The notes beneath the pieces were generated by a model, which saw nothing but the letters and a program-made list of their open reading frames with translations, searched no databases and had not been told where the DNA came from. The translations under genes and the position numbers were made by a program. Of a stretch of 49,450 bases of DNA, positions 1 to 11,820 are shown piece by piece (positions within the stretch are counted from its first letter, which is position 1; each line of letters begins with the position of its first letter). Source of the DNA: Brachionus koreanus (lineage: Eukaryota; Rotifera; Eurotatoria; Ploima; Brachionidae); NCBI GenBank assembly GCA_016987375.1, contig PJRA01000265.1, positions 365,303 to 414,752 of the forward strand, read 5' to 3'.

Positions 1-610
1 CTTGCTTCACATTTTGTTAGCTGCGAGCAAATGTGATGCCTTGCTCCCCTTACTCCTCCACTTGGTCCTTCATTATTCACTGAGCTCATCGTAGTACCAA
101 TTGACATGATTGTAATTTTTCTGGATTTTTTAGAATTGAATCTTGACCCATAATTCAAACTTTTTATTTGTGGAATAAATTTCGTTGCTCTTCTTTGTAC
201 TTGTTCAAATCTAAATATATCCTTCTTTAAATAAGGATTTCAGGCAGGTGCACAGTATTCTAGATGCGGTCGAACATGTGTTTTGTAAAGCTGCAAAAAC
301 GATTGAGCATCCCAATACACGAACATTTTCTTGAGCATACCAAGTATGTTGTCAGCTTTATTAACGCAGTTGTCGACTTGATGATTCCATTTTCTAACCA
401 TTTACTATACTAGATTTACTTGATTTTTTAGTTCCATTTGAGTTTGTTGCTCACCATTACGCCAAGATCGCTTCCAGCAGTAGTCTCAGTTAATTCAGCT
501 CTCAACATTGAGATTTTAAGGCCTTTTAATTGCCAATATACATTACTTTACACTTGGATTCATTAAATTGCATATTCTAACATTTCGACAACTCAACCAT
601 CTTGTCAATG
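1..610 (-). mobile_element. Decayed non-LTR retrotransposon (CR1/Jockey-like) reverse transcriptase fragment
   Basis: Read on the minus strand, this stretch gives the C-terminal part of a LINE reverse transcriptase with interruptions. From about 600 down to 440 there is the FN-x-x-KC-x-VM region followed by an SDLGVMVS-like motif. Around 370-230 come the helix HQVDNCVNKADNILGMLKK and the hallmark YKTHVRPHLEYCAPA, then a stop, then FEQVQRRATKFIP near 190-150. Downstream similarity fades. In-frame stops and loss of frame show it is inactive. The wording is typical of CR1/Jockey-superfamily elements. It runs off the left edge of the window, so its 3' end may lie outside. Confidence 0.85.
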
Positions 611-1770
611 TCATATTTAAATTTAAAAGCATTATTATTAAATTTTGAAAAAAAAAAGTAATTTAAAAAAATGCATCGAAATTTAAATCTTTTGATAAAA
701 GACTTTAAGATTTAAATTTCGATTATATTTAAAAAATGAAATTTGATCAAAAATTTTACTTTGCCAAATATATTCAGAAATATTTTAAATTGGTAATTTT
801 TAAATCATTTGAAGATAAACGCTACTTATTTCAATTTTAATTCATGCTATTTGAAACTTTTAAATTTCTTCAGTCTAATTAATTACGCACTTAAAATTAA
901 TATCTGAAATTTTATTCTGTTTAATTTAGTTAAAATTTTAAGATTGGTTTGACTTATTTTTTGCTTGAAAATTTTAAATTGAAAATAAGAGGGTTTCATA
1001 AGTTTTATTGTTTGCAAATAAATAAAGCCAATTGTTTTTAAACTGTCAACTATTCAAAATTATTTTATATCAGACTTAAAAATCACTTAGGCTAGTCTAA
1101 TTTTTAATACTCAAAGTTCGGAATGGTCTTTTTAACCTCTTTTGTTACTTCCTATGTTTGTTTTCTTTTCAAATTTCAAATTTTTGATAAAATTTCATTT
1201 CAATATGATCAAAAGATTTAAATTTGAATGGATTTTTTTTTAAATTACAATATTTTTCAAAAATTTAATGATGCTTTGAAATTTAAAAAATATAAAAATC
1301 AATTAAAAAAAATTGTTTTGCACAATGTATTAACTGATACAAAGTTTGTATCACTCAAATTTATTTTATGAAAAAACCTCTGCAATTTAATTTAATAATT
1401 TAATAATGCATATACTGTTTTGCACAATTGCAGAATTTTTTCACAGACTAATTTTTGTTGATACAAGCTTTATATCATATGATACATTTTGCAGAACAGT
1501 TTTTGAAACCCTTGGAAAAAAAGCTTTTTTAATTTAAAATTTTTGTTTTTGTTTTTTGTTCCAAAATTCACAATGCCATATTGATTTTATCTTAATTTGA
1601 TGTGTTTGAACACTTTAGTAGTAGAATTAATGCAGTGGAAACTTAAGTCTCCAAGTGGTGTCGCACGTAGACCACCCACTTAATCAGCTTACCCCCAAAA
1701 TTTTTAAATAAGCTATTTATGATAGCTTATATTTTTACTTAAATTTATTTTAGCTTTGAATTTTATTATT
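611..1770. other. AT-rich spacer, no gene seen
   Basis: No coding signal on either strand. It contains long A/T runs and a perfect palindrome at 1335-1353 (nine-base arms TGATACAAA around a central G). A somewhat GC-richer patch lies at 1640-1700. It separates two LINE fragments and may be eroded retrotransposon sequence. Confidence 0.6.
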
Positions 1771-2613
1771 TCAGGCTCTAATAGCAAACTCTAGATGCGG
1801 ACGAACAAATGACTTCAAATGTTTGTCTACTATCCTAAGGTTAAAGTATTTAAATGTTTTTCTGATTTGACTTGCGATAATCGTTGCTCTTGCCACAGCT
1901 TTTTTGGACTGCTCGCTTGACTTGAGATCAATGGTGGTGATAATAGCAAAATCGCGTTCTTTAGTTGTTTTCGCCACTTTGTGGCCTCCAAGCTGATAGT
2001 CATAGCGCTTGTTGTTGGCCCCAAAATGCATGACTACACAGTTTTCTTTATTGAATTTAGTTTGCCATGTGTCAAACCATACTATCAATCTGTCCAGTTA
2101 CAATTGAAGTTCGTTGAAATCATTCAGCCCCTTTACTGGCTTCAGCAACTTGCTATCATCCGCATAGAGTTTGCAAATGGAGCTGCAAACATCTGTCATG
2201 TCATTGATGTATTTGATAAATAGCAATGGACCGAGCACAGATCCTTGATGTACCCCACTGGTTACCGGTACCCAGTCTAAAGGAGTTTCACCGATCAAAA
2301 CTCACTGCTTGCGATGCCATGAGCTACTAGTTTAAAAAATTGCAGCACTTTATCGAAAGCTTCGGCCCTCTGTCAGCAGCCTGTGACTCGTGCAGTTTGT
2401 CAAGAAGTCCTTCGTTTTTAGGAGATTGGTGACACATGCTTTGTGAGGCGTAAAATCATACTGTTTATCTGAGATGAGCTTATTAATCTTAAGATGTTTG
2501 ACAATGTAGTCTTTGATAAGTGATTCTAACAATTTACATGGCACAGAAGTGATAGAGACCGGGCGATAGTTACTTGCCATTCGTTTTGCTACTGGATTTG
2601 TGGATGCTAACAA
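1771..2613 (-). mobile_element. Second decayed LINE reverse transcriptase (finger/palm part)
   Basis: Three successive minus-strand reading frames make up most of a non-LTR reverse transcriptase. 2613-2350 carries NYRPVSITSVPCKLLESLI and the ISDKQYDF block. 2298-2098 carries SGVHQGSVLGPLLF and the catalytic motif LYADDSKLL. 2088-1771 carries NKENCVVMHFG, a LKSSEQSKKAV block and the end motif FVRPHLEFAIRA. The frames are offset, so there are frameshifts between blocks, but the YADD catalytic motif itself is intact. The sequence differs clearly from the fragment at 1-610, so it is a separate copy or family. Its upstream side ends about 15 bp from the inverted-repeat element that starts near 2629. 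Confidence 0.92.
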
Positions 2614-2628
2614 TTATACGTTTTAAGT

Positions 2629-4320
2629 AGATTTTTGGGGTTAAGCATAGTAACGGAATCTACGCAAACGAAAAAAGTTATCGAAAATAATTTTACAAAT
2701 TGACAAGGAGTTTTTTAGCATGAGACCATTGATCCTGCGTATTATTAGATTAAAATGGAAAGATTGAAATTTATTATTTTATTTTGATTTTTCATCATTT
2801 AAAATATACTCAACTAAATTAAAATAATTAGATAGTTATAAAAATAATCTAATTAATAAATATATTTTTTAGTTAATTTTAATTATTAACTATTTTTATT
2901 TTAATTACTTACTCATTTAGACAACTAACCTTTTAGTTTTTTTTAATATTGCTTTATAAATTTGAAAGAATAATTTTTCATTATTTTTTAAAAGCTTTAT
3001 AGAACTTATTTTTATAAAACTTTTAAAATTTGTTTTAATGAGTCAATATAAAAGCTAGTTCTAGATGATATTTGCTCGAAATGTAAGAGTCAAACTAATA
3101 AGGTTTTGTGAAATTTGGTACAAATTAAACAATTAGAAAAAAATGCTAAAATATCTAATAACTATTTTTAAGGCTTATAATTAGTTTTATAAGTGCAGCA
3201 AACTGCAACATACTTAGTTGCACCTAAAGTCAAAGTCTGCAAATGATGTACAAAAGCTCTGCAAAATGCACGATAGTCAAATTTGTCCAAATTTTAGTTT
3301 TATCAGATTTTTCATATTAGTGCAACTTTGAATGTTGCACGATGATGCATTTATAGAACTTGCTTTTGACTTATGAGAGAAAAGTTATAAGAATTTTTAA
3401 CATTTTGTTCTGTTCAATTGTACTAAATTTCACAAAACCAACTAATAATAGGAAAAAGATTGGATTTTTTATTTAAATATTAATAATTTTGTAAAAAAAA
3501 TTCATAATTTTCATTTAGTTACTATTGATAAAATTTTTATCTGTAATTAAGTTTTTAAGTTTTTTTTTTCAAAAAAATTAAATAAAATTTTTCAGCTCCA
3601 ATTTGAAAAATTTGGCTATCCTTGATCTATAATTTTGGATTATTTTCTTTTTTTTTTAGCTTTTAATTTGATCAAGTTGTCTTTAATTCAAATCAATTTA
3701 AGAAAAGTTAAAACAATAAAATTCGATTCATTTTTTTACAAAAAAAAATTCGCTATTTATTGAATTAATTATTTTATTTAGAACTTGCAAAGTACTTTTA
3801 CTAGAACGAATTCATCAGTAGCTTTTAATATCCTTCATAAGAATTTAAACTCAAACCAGACCAATTTCACAAAGCCTTAATAAATGCCACCATTATTGCT
3901 TTTCATTCTTTAGAAAAAATATTCAACGTCGTTGAGTTAATTATTTGCTTAGGTAAATTGTTCTATTTTTTAACTTTCCTATTTGTATAAAAGTATCAAT
4001 TGTAAAAGTATCAAAAGTATCAATATTATTATCTTTTGTATCAGAGTCATGCATTTCTTACTGGTTTGTCCTGACAGCTTCCTCTCATGATTAAAATTCC
4101 TTGCGCTGGTCATAAAATCTAAAAATTATTTTAATTTAGTTGAGTATATTTTAAATGATGAAAAACAAAATAAAATAATAAATCTCAATCTTTCCATTTT
4201 AATCTTATACGCAGGATCAATGGTCTCATGCTAAAAAACTCCTTGTCAATTTGTAAAATCATTTTCGATAACTTTTTTCGTTTGCGTAGATTCTGTTACT
4301 ATGCTTAACCACAAAAATCT
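2629..4320. mobile_element. Non-autonomous DNA-transposon-like element with ~195-bp terminal inverted repeats
   Basis: The left arm (about 2629-2829, beginning AGATTTTTGGGGTTAAGC) matches the reverse complement of the right arm (about 4122-4320) with only scattered mismatches. The match stops abruptly inside. The roughly 1.3-kb interior has no coding potential. It holds smaller internal inverted repeats, for example a GGTTTTGTGAAATTTGGTAC-type segment near 3102 whose complement recurs near 3415-3445. Flanking bases suggest a TA-type target duplication, but the right side is off by one base, so the boundary is uncertain. Long arms and a non-coding interior fit a non-autonomous TIR transposon; the superfamily is not assignable. 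Confidence 0.75.
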
Positions 4321-4324
4321 TAAT

Positions 4325-4700
4325 TGATCTTCAAAAACTTCAAAACAAAGTGCTATAAATACACCAAATTTAAAATCCTAATTTGTTGGCATCCAGAAAT
4401 CAGTCAAACTGGACTTATTAGAATCCAGATCAAAAAAGCTTTTGTAAAAATTTCTAACCAAAAGGACACACCATCAACAACTAATCCATGATTTTGCGTC
4501 ATATCATGCTTAACTCACAGTTAACAACACCAATGTAAAATTCAATTAGCTTTTTCAAATATTTGAATCTATTATAAAAGATGTTTAAACTTCAATTTTT
4601 TATACTAGTTAGTTTTTTTCTAATTTTTTTTAGTCATTTTTTTTTCAATTCGTAGGGCTAAAAAGAAGGACTTAGTTCCATTCTGTGCCGCCAGCGACTC
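4325..4700 (+). repeat. Partial copy of the dispersed repeat also found at 45.0-45.3 kb
   Basis: This segment aligns by eye, in the same orientation, with 44990-45260. Shared landmarks are AAAAAAGCTTTTG, an AACAACACCAAT block, an AATCTAT-ATAAAA block, and AAAAAGAAGGA followed by a TTCTGTGCCGCC / TTTGTGCTGCTC block and a GACTCA block. At 44.5-48 kb that sequence belongs to a decayed RTE-like retrotransposon, so this is probably another fragment of the same family. It abuts the right end of the inverted-repeat element at 2629-4320. Confidence 0.55.
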
Positions 4701-6573
4701 AACTAAAATTATTTAAATTATAAAATTTCACGAATATTAAAATTAGAATGTCCGAGACAAAAATTTATGATTTGGGGTACTATAGATTTATATATGTAGA
4801 TCTTTAACAGAATAATTCTTCGAGGTTTAAAAATTTTATTCAATTTATTAAAATTTTTTTAATTAACTTTTCAAAATAAGCAGATTTTTGATTGATATTT
4901 TTAATTTTGTTACATTTAGCTGATTGATAGAATAGCATATTTAAATTAAGTCTGTTTGCCGATTTCATGTTTTAATCTCATTAAGAATTTACATGTGAAA
5001 TATTCCAAGTGTTTCTTTTCAACGAAATTATTGTTGTATAATTGAAATACTTAATTTAATGCTCAATGCATACATTCTTGATAAGAAACATCTTCAGCTT
5101 TTGGTATTTGTTTAATCTAACTCGGGAATATTATGATTCAAATATGAATGATGTTTTTTTTTTATCGGGCGTAACCAGTAAATCGGTATTAGAAAGATTT
5201 TTTTATTCAAAAGAGTTCTAGATGTGAATAAAAGGCTAAACTGAATAGTATGAAGTTGAATAATTTTATTATCTTAATTTAAAAGAGAAAAATACCGAAG
5301 CATAATCAAATATTTGATTTTGAGTATAAGTATAAATAAAATACAACAAATATCTTATCTAATTGATAATTAATTCTTTGACAAAAGTATACTATTCAAA
5401 GAATTCACTTGTGGATATCCTTCCTGTCTTTTGTGCTCTTATCTATATAGAGTGCAAATATTAGCCAAAGGATTGAATACGTAATTGAGTTCTTTTTGGT
5501 CATTTCTTTTGTCAAAAAGTAAATATTTGATTTTTACTTAGACATGGTTAAATGAGACATACGAGAAGTTGACTGAATTAAATTGTATCAAAGTCAATTG
5601 AGAAAGCAAATTGTCGCACAGCTGTTAGAAAGCCCGCTTTAGTTTAATTTAATTTAAAACTAAACTTTGTTTGCTTATGGATTTTGAAAATTTTCTAAGG
5701 GCTAGTGAAAGGTAGTCTCACATGAATGCGAGATTAACTTTATGAATATTTTGTTTCAAAATGTATTTATAATTAAAAAAATAGTTTTTTAAATCCAATG
5801 CTTTTTATTTAAAATCAAAATATATAAAAAAAAATAGTTCAATCTATTTAAGATGAATTGCTGCTGTTGAGAGATTTCTTTAATAAAAAAATAACACCAT
5901 CTAAAAATATAATTAAAAGCTAATATTTAAATTAAAATTAAAATATTTAAAAGATTTAAATTTATTTGCATACTTACAAGTGTGTATAGGGACGAATGTA
6001 TGTATTGGCCATATCATTAAATTGCTATTTAAATCATTTAGGTTTAATCGAAAATAAATTCTGCCTAAGTAAACAAAATAAGTCGAATAAGTAGCTCAAA
6101 AATATAGTTTATATTAAGCCTTTTAAAACTAAAAACAACACTTGAATATTTCTCAAGGCCTTTAACTCTGTGCTTTCACTTGGTCTGTTTGGTCAATGAA
6201 TTTAATCTTTATTTTTGTCTTGACTTTAATTTATTTGTTTTTTACAAAATAGTTAAGCTTGAATTAATCAACAACAAAAAATTGAAATATTCCATTTGCA
6301 TTAATTTGAAGCAATGCAATATTCAAAGCATAAATAAAGATAACCACTTAATATGGCCTACATAAGCACTTAATAGAAACAATTTGAGCATTTAAGTTTT
6401 TTCCTTTAAAAGAGGATCTTATTTAAAAAAATAAAAAGAAAATTTGATTGAAATAAAATTATTTTTGTGGTACATTCATTTCGAATAAGAGCACTTTAAC
6501 CATTAGCTTTAGGGTTTAAATTTTAAATGAGAAAAATTAAAGACCAGGCAATTGAATTGTCACAGTATTGAAT

Positions 6574-6615
6574 TAATTTAATTTAATTTAATTTAATTTA
6601 ATTTAATTTAATTTT
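6574..6615. repeat. (TTTAA)n microsatellite
   Basis: About eight uninterrupted copies of the pentamer TTTAA/AATTT, bounded by non-repetitive sequence. A simple tandem repeat with no sign of function. Confidence 0.9.
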
Positions 6616-8269
6616 AGTTTAGTTTAACAAAACACAAAAGAAAATTTTAAATTTGGGCAATCTATAATTTTAAAATTGCTCAAGTGACATGCAAAAATTA
6701 GATTAGACATATCTCTGGGGCATTAATTTAGGAATTAGTTGAATTTTTTGTTGTTGTATGGCTTAATCAAATAGATTTCCGTGTTTGTTTAGATACAGGT
6801 ATTGAAATACGTGATTAAGCGTCAATTGATAAGTTTGTTGCGATTTAGATTAGAGATATGATTTTTATAAATGCCTCAGGTAGATAGGGCTTTTTTGTTC
6901 TATTTTTATAGATTAGATAGCATCAAGGATCAAATGATTAAAGCAACAAGCTAATTGAACGCATGCTTTTTTATGGAATGCAGTCTACTATATGCTAAGT
7001 TAAATTAAATGAATTTTTTTTAATTTTTCTATGTAAGTAAAAAAGCAATAAATTAAAATGAGATTGTAATGGGTGTTTTTCTTTCCCAGGAGTTGCCAAA
7101 TAGGAAAATTGTAAAGAACGAGAATAAGAGAGAAAGTATTGTCTATCTTGATTTCTATTGAGTTGCTGAAATATTTTTCAGTAACTAAATTAGATAGATT
7201 TGATAAGAGATAACTAACAAATAGAATGAAATTTAGTTTGAAAGCTCTCACTTTCTATTTTAAAAATTGCTAGTGTATCTAATTACGAATGCAATTTATT
7301 TTTCAAAGTCAATAAAATATTAAATTTCAGGCTTTTGTTTTAATGAAAAATTAATTGTTTAACTTGGCTTCTAAAATATAATTAAGATTTTAGGTGTCTT
7401 TTATTTGGTTACCATCAAACTTGATTGTATCTACACACGAATCTCAAACAATTCAAAATAATTACTAGACAAATTTCTTCTAAATTAAACAAGTTGCCAA
7501 TGAATGAAATTTACCTTTCAAAATAGCAAAAAAAAAAATTTGATTTTTTTTTTCTTTCTGAAAGTTAATTTGAACAACTTGATTGAAAATTCACACAAAT
7601 TATCACTGGCAAAATTACTACTATTACGTCTAGGAGAAAATAGATTTTCTCTATAGAAAATATTTGCAAAATAATAATAATACTTTGATTTGCTTTGTAA
7701 CAAAAAAAAATAAATCTATTTGAGATTAAATTGAGATAATTTTTATTAATCTGACTATTCCATGGCACAAATAATTCAAATGCTTTTAAATTCAATGTTA
7801 ACTATCAATATTACAGTTTAAACCGGAACATAGTTCTTGTTTATAGCTAAATTTGGTCAATTGACTGCAGTTAAGAATGGTCTGGTTTTTATCTTTGAAC
7901 TTAAGCTGGATAGTGATTTACTCATTCGTTAAAAAAAAACATTCTAAACTCACTAAATAACATAAAATCTATTGACTTTGTTGAGCAAACTTAAAAGTTT
8001 TTTAATTCATATTCCAAAAAAAAAATCACATCAAAATTTTCAAATGACTTAAAACTCTATTTTAACTCACTTAGAATAATAACAAACAAATAATAACTTG
8101 GTATCATTATATTCATATATTGTTATTTTGTGTCAATTGGTAATCTGATGTTCAAAAAATTTCTATCTGCTTTTTTTCAATTTTAACATTTTGATAAGAC
8201 AATTTAGATTACCCAATCTCTTAAATAAATAATAATTTGGACTTGTTTTCTAAAGAAAAAACCTGTTTA

Positions 8270-8500
8270 GCTGTGTGATCTATGTGTTGGTGATGCAAGT
8301 AGAAGATCGTAAATAGGAAACCGGCTGAGATAGGAGAAAATCTTTCGAATGTTTGTGCAGTATGTGACGCATGTTTAAAGAGCTTTCATCATAAAAAGAG
8401 GCACCGGTTTCGACTGGGAAACAATTGCGGTGTAAGAGATCAACTCGATGCAGTTGTCTGTCCTTGGACCCATCTAAGTATCATCTCTTTAAACTCTCTA
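8270..8500. other. GC-richer non-coding patch with potential stem
   Basis: Base composition is visibly richer in G and C than the kilobases either side, and no frame stays open. GTTTAAAGAG (around 8370) is complementary to CTCTTTAAAC (around 8483), enclosing about 100 nt. Inside, ACAATTGC and GCAGTTGT can pair with one G-U. GGAAACCGG and CCGGTTTC also flank a larger loop. This could be a structured RNA, a conserved regulatory element of the nearby Iroquois gene, or chance. No known small-RNA family was recognised. Confidence 0.35.
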
Positions 8501-8963
8501 TCAAATATCCTCCTTCAATACATTCTGAACTCTGTCTGCTGTCATTCCTAATACATTCATAAACCACTTTAATAGTCTTATGCTCATTGCATTGCAGATG
8601 TTTTAAATTAAAATAAAATAAAACTTTTTTAATTTTTTTTTATAATTTTTATTTATATGATTTTGTTAAAAGAAGACTTGAACAAAATACGATAGAAATT
8701 TAAAATAGAAAAGAACGAAAAAAAATATGTTTAATAATAGAGATAGATTAAGAGAATGATGCTACTTATTTTTAGAAAAATCATCTTAAACAACGATAAA
8801 ATAGGAACGAGGAAGAAAGAAAAAAAAAAGTACAAATAAAATAATAATTTACAAAAAAAAAATATTAAAAAAAGAGAAAGAGATTTTTTTTTTAAAACTT
8901 CTAAGCTTAATGCTAAAAAATATTTCATTAGTTTTTTGTATTTTATTTATTTAAACATTTATT

Positions 8964-10451
8964 TTAAATAGAATCGTCCAATTTACGTTTGGACGACGGA
9001 GATGATTGTGACAATGACGAACTAGACAAGTCGGATTCGTGCGATGATTTAAATTTTTTACCATTAGACCCATTTGATTCAAACGACGAGTTCGACTCGT
9101 CTTCATCCAATTCTCGTTTATTGCTCGATTTCACCCCTTGTTGCTCATCACACTCATGCTCATCCTTACCTGTTGTATTTACACTTTGTTCATTGCTAAT
9201 TTCGCTTGATTTGGCCAATTGACTGCTGTTAAGAATGTGTTGCTGATGCTGCTGCTGCTGCTGGTGTTGTTGTTGTTGATGTTGCAAAAAAGAATGTCTT
9301 AGAAACTCATTGGTAAATTGACTAGTCAAATGCTGATAGTACAATTGTTGATAGTTGACAAAGTTAGCCGATTCATTTGATATATTGGATAGAGTTGATG
9401 TAGTTGAAGACGGTGAGCTAGATGCTGGTACAGATAGTGGTTGAGATTGTTGGTTAATGACGGCCGAAAAAGCGGCCAGGAACTGCTCGTTTTTCATCGG
9501 CGAGGGACATGACGAAGACGAAGAGGACGACGAAGACAAGTTGACGTTTAGAGGCCTGCCTGGCGAGATCGGCTTTTGAGTTGGCGGCGACGGCTTTGTT
9601 GCCACGTCCGCTATGGACCATATCTTTGGTTTTTTTAGCGCTGGCGCAGACTCATCTCGCTTATCAGCCGACGAGCTCGTCGACTGACTACTACTAAGCG
9701 TTGTCGTGTGCGGCTTGAACAGCGAAGGAAATTGTGGATAGTTCGCTAGAGACGGAAATTTATTTAGATTAAAATTTGGATAAATAGCAGTGGGATTTTG
9801 TATTTGTTTTGAGTCTTTGTTAAACGAACTGTTTGTCTCGTCTTCATCGTCGGACACGTCCTCGTTAATGTCGTCCAAGTCGTCCAAATCGTCCATGTTC
9901 ATGTTGTCGGACGAAGTGGAGCCAGACACCTTGTTGGCCGAATTCTTTTTGCCCTTGGTCAAGTCGTCCGAGTCCGAGTCGTCCAAATCTTTGGCCGAGC
10001 CGCCCATTTTGTTCTCCTTTTTGAGGCGACGTCGCGCGTTCGCAAACCAAGTGCTCACTTGATTTAGACTCATGCGAGTTATGATTGCCAGCATTATTTT
10101 CTCGCCTTTGGTTGGATAGGGATTTTTTCTGTGCTCGTAAAGCCACGCCTTTAGCGTAGCGGTAGTTTCTCTAGTGGCGTTTTTGCGACGCGCTCCATTC
10201 GCCAACTGGGCCTGGTCGGCGCTAGGGCTCGCGTTGAGCTGCGCCTGCGGCGCACACATCGGATTCATCATCAGTGCGCTGTTCTGGAACGCGTATGGGC
10301 CCAGCGGCATCGGTGGCGGCAACGAGTAGCCGAAGCTGGGCTGACCCGCGTACTGTCCGAATAGGCCCGTCGAATCGCTGTTTGGTGTGCTGGTTGTTTG
10401 TGGGTTAAACGGCTGATATACCATTGTGTGACTCAATTTGCCAAATGACAT
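8964..10451 (-). CDS. Irx: Iroquois-class TALE homeobox transcription factor
   Basis: A single uninterrupted frame of 495 residues starting at an ATG. The TALE homeodomain lies at residues 87-149: start [18 protein letters not shown], three-residue loop extension PYP at 111-113, recognition helix [15 protein letters not shown] at 131-145. It closely matches the Iroquois class. A second class hallmark is [12 protein letters not shown] at 274-285, the Iroquois motif C-terminal to the homeodomain. Acidic Asp/Glu tracts (about 155-206), Ser-rich runs, a Gln/His tract (390-405) and basic Lys clusters near the C-terminus are low-complexity regions. It should act as a nuclear, sequence-specific regulator in patterning. 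It has no intron, and its 5' half is far more GC-rich than the surroundings. Roughly 4 kb and 10 kb of gene-free DNA flank it, as is common for developmental regulators. Confidence 0.96.
   Translation of the reverse strand: MSFGKLSHTMVYQPFNPQTTSTPNSDSTGLFGQYAGQPSFGYSLPPPMPLGPYAFQNSALMMNPMCAPQAQLNASPSADQAQLANGARRKNATRETTATLKAWLYEHRKNPYPTKGEKIMLAIITRMSLNQVSTWFANARRRLKKENKMGGSAKDLDDSDSDDLTKGKKNSANKVSGSTSSDNMNMDDLDDLDDINEDVSDDEDETNSSFNKDSKQIQNPTAIYPNFNLNKFPSLANYPQFPSLFKPHTTTLSSSQSTSSSADKRDESAPALKKPKIWSIADVATKPSPPTQKPISPGRPLNVNLSSSSSSSSSCPSPMKNEQFLAAFSAVINQQSQPLSVPASSSPSSTTSTLSNISNESANFVNYQQLYYQHLTSQFTNEFLRHSFLQHQQQQHQQQQQHQQHILNSSQLAKSSEISNEQSVNTTGKDEHECDEQQGVKSSNKRELDEDESNSSFESNGSNGKKFKSSHESDLSSSSLSQSSPSSKRKLDDSI
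9254..9282 (-). repeat. CAG/CAA-type coding repeat (Gln/His tract)
   Basis: Within the Iroquois frame, tandem CAG/CAA codons interrupted by CAT/CAC encode the Gln/His tract at residues 390-405. Such tracts are slippage-prone and probably vary between individuals or sibling species. Confidence 0.8.
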
Positions 10452-11000
10452 TTATTTACTAACATTAATTCTAAATTAATATAAAAAAAATTTTATTTTT
10501 TTTTTATGTTACTTAAATAAATTAAGAAAAAATTTTTTTTTTTTTAATAAAAAAAATAACAACACGAATTTTAACATAAAAAATAACAAGAACACGAAAA
10601 ATAAAATAAAAAAATTGGATTTTTTTTTTTCTATTTTTCGTTTTCTCCTTCTCTGTATTATTTTGTATGTTGAGAGAGTGTAGTTCTCTCTTTCTCTTTT
10701 TGTTTTATTAGGTTGTTATTTTTCTAATTGGTTAGAAAATGAAGTTTAGTTGAAAAAGATTTATTTCGACTAATAAAAATAAAAAATATTTTGTTTTTCT
10801 TAACTAAGCTAGTCTCCGCCTAGTTCATTAATTTTGTTCGAAATAGCAATTTCGAGCCAATTAGATATTTTACTGAGCTTGAAAAAAACAAATGAGATTT
10901 TTTTCTCTCAGTCAAATAACTATATCCAATTATTTGAGTCTGAGGGCTCTGACGATCCGCTCACCGTGCACACTCACGCTCCTTTTTTTTTTTGTTTTTT
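10452..11000 (-). promoter_or_regulatory. Candidate 5' leader/promoter region of the Iroquois gene
   Basis: Upstream of the ATG, on the gene's sense strand, there are long homopolymer A/T tracts and GAGA/CTCTC-type stretches (plus-strand 10640-10700). A distinct GC-rich patch follows at about 10935-10982 (containing GACGATCCGCTCACCGTGCA) in otherwise very AT-rich DNA. This is a reasonable place for a transcription start or proximal regulatory element. No TATA box or initiator can be assigned with certainty, and no 5' untranslated exon can be proven. Confidence 0.3.
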
Positions 11001-11445
11001 CTCTTAATTAATTCAATTGTGTAGCGAAAATGAAAAATTTGGAATATTATTTTATGTGTTCGATTATCAATCATTGATTGATCCGATTAAACCAGGTCGA
11101 TATTCTAGCTTTCTAATTAGAAACAAAATTCCTTGTTTAATATTCAAGCACATAAATCAGAAAGAATAGAGTCTTGTTGGCTTTTTTACTGCTTATAAAA
11201 CTAGAGAAAAGAAAAAAAACGCGCTAATGGATCTTCAAACACGCTACTTTGACAAAAATCTAAGTGATTTATGAAAAAAGGTGAAATTTTACATTTAAAT
11301 TTTTGGCCCAAATCAATCAGATAACGCATTACTAGAAAAAGATCTATTACTCAGCTTAAAGGAGCTAAAATTGTTGTTAACAATTAATACCAAGCCAAAG
11401 CCAAAATATTTAAGATTAATTGTGAGATAAAATCTTGACTAAAAA

Positions 11446-11446
<1 letters not shown>

Positions 11447-11476
<30 letters not shown>
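11447..11476. repeat. (CA)n microsatellite
   Basis: Fifteen uninterrupted CA dinucleotides followed by TACATACATA-like sequence, in the upstream flank of the homeobox gene. A simple repeat. Confidence 0.95.
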
Positions 11477-11480
<4 letters not shown>

Positions 11481-11795
11481 TACTAAGCGAAATATCGGCT
11501 TTTAGAGCCGAGAACAAAATCACTTTGAAATAAAAATTTGATCCTAAATTCACTCAGATTGGCTTTGGTATTAATAAGTAGCTAATTGAAATAAATAAGC
11601 CTGTCTTTATTTGTCTGCATCTAATTGGCTACACTTTGCAAATCGATATGGCTTTTAAACAACAAAAATCTACAAATAAAATAAAACAGTCCAGTCTCGA
11701 ACTCGATACAAAGTTAATCTCTTTTTAATATAGAATAACAAAAGAAAATCTAACGGTCTAGAAATGGGTAGTCAAGAGCAAAAGAAACAAAAAAA

Positions 11796-11820
11796 AGAAA
11801 GAAAGAAAGAAAGAGAGAGA
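11796..11820. repeat. (GAAA)n/(GA)n purine tract
   Basis: Several GAAA tetramers run into GAGAGAGA. A simple purine tract with no evidence of function. Confidence 0.85.

Larger units (their letters stand above)
4701..8963. other. Gene-poor AT-rich region downstream of the Iroquois gene
   Basis: No convincing coding exon. Short open frames here are AT-composition artefacts without recognisable motifs. Contents seen: a pentanucleotide array near 6574-6615, many poly-A/poly-T tracts, and one clearly GC-richer patch at about 8270-8500. Much of 8580-8963 should be 3' untranslated or downstream flank of the minus-strand homeobox gene that ends at 8964. Confidence 0.6.

Noticed and set aside
3215..3260. 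Short similarity (GTCAAAGTCTGC and following) to 49318-49360
   Set aside because: Too short and degenerate to define a repeat family by eye; kept only as a hint that the two transposon-rich ends share debris.
7000..7795. Several Phe/Ile/Asn-rich open frames of 60-83 codons
   Set aside because: Typical of random frames in very AT-rich DNA; no motifs, no compatible exons.
9865..10146. Open frame on the minus strand, offset from the Iroquois frame, with Arg/Gly/Gln-rich sequence
   Set aside because: It overlaps the homeodomain coding region in another frame; its length follows from the high GC of the real frame and it has no domain.
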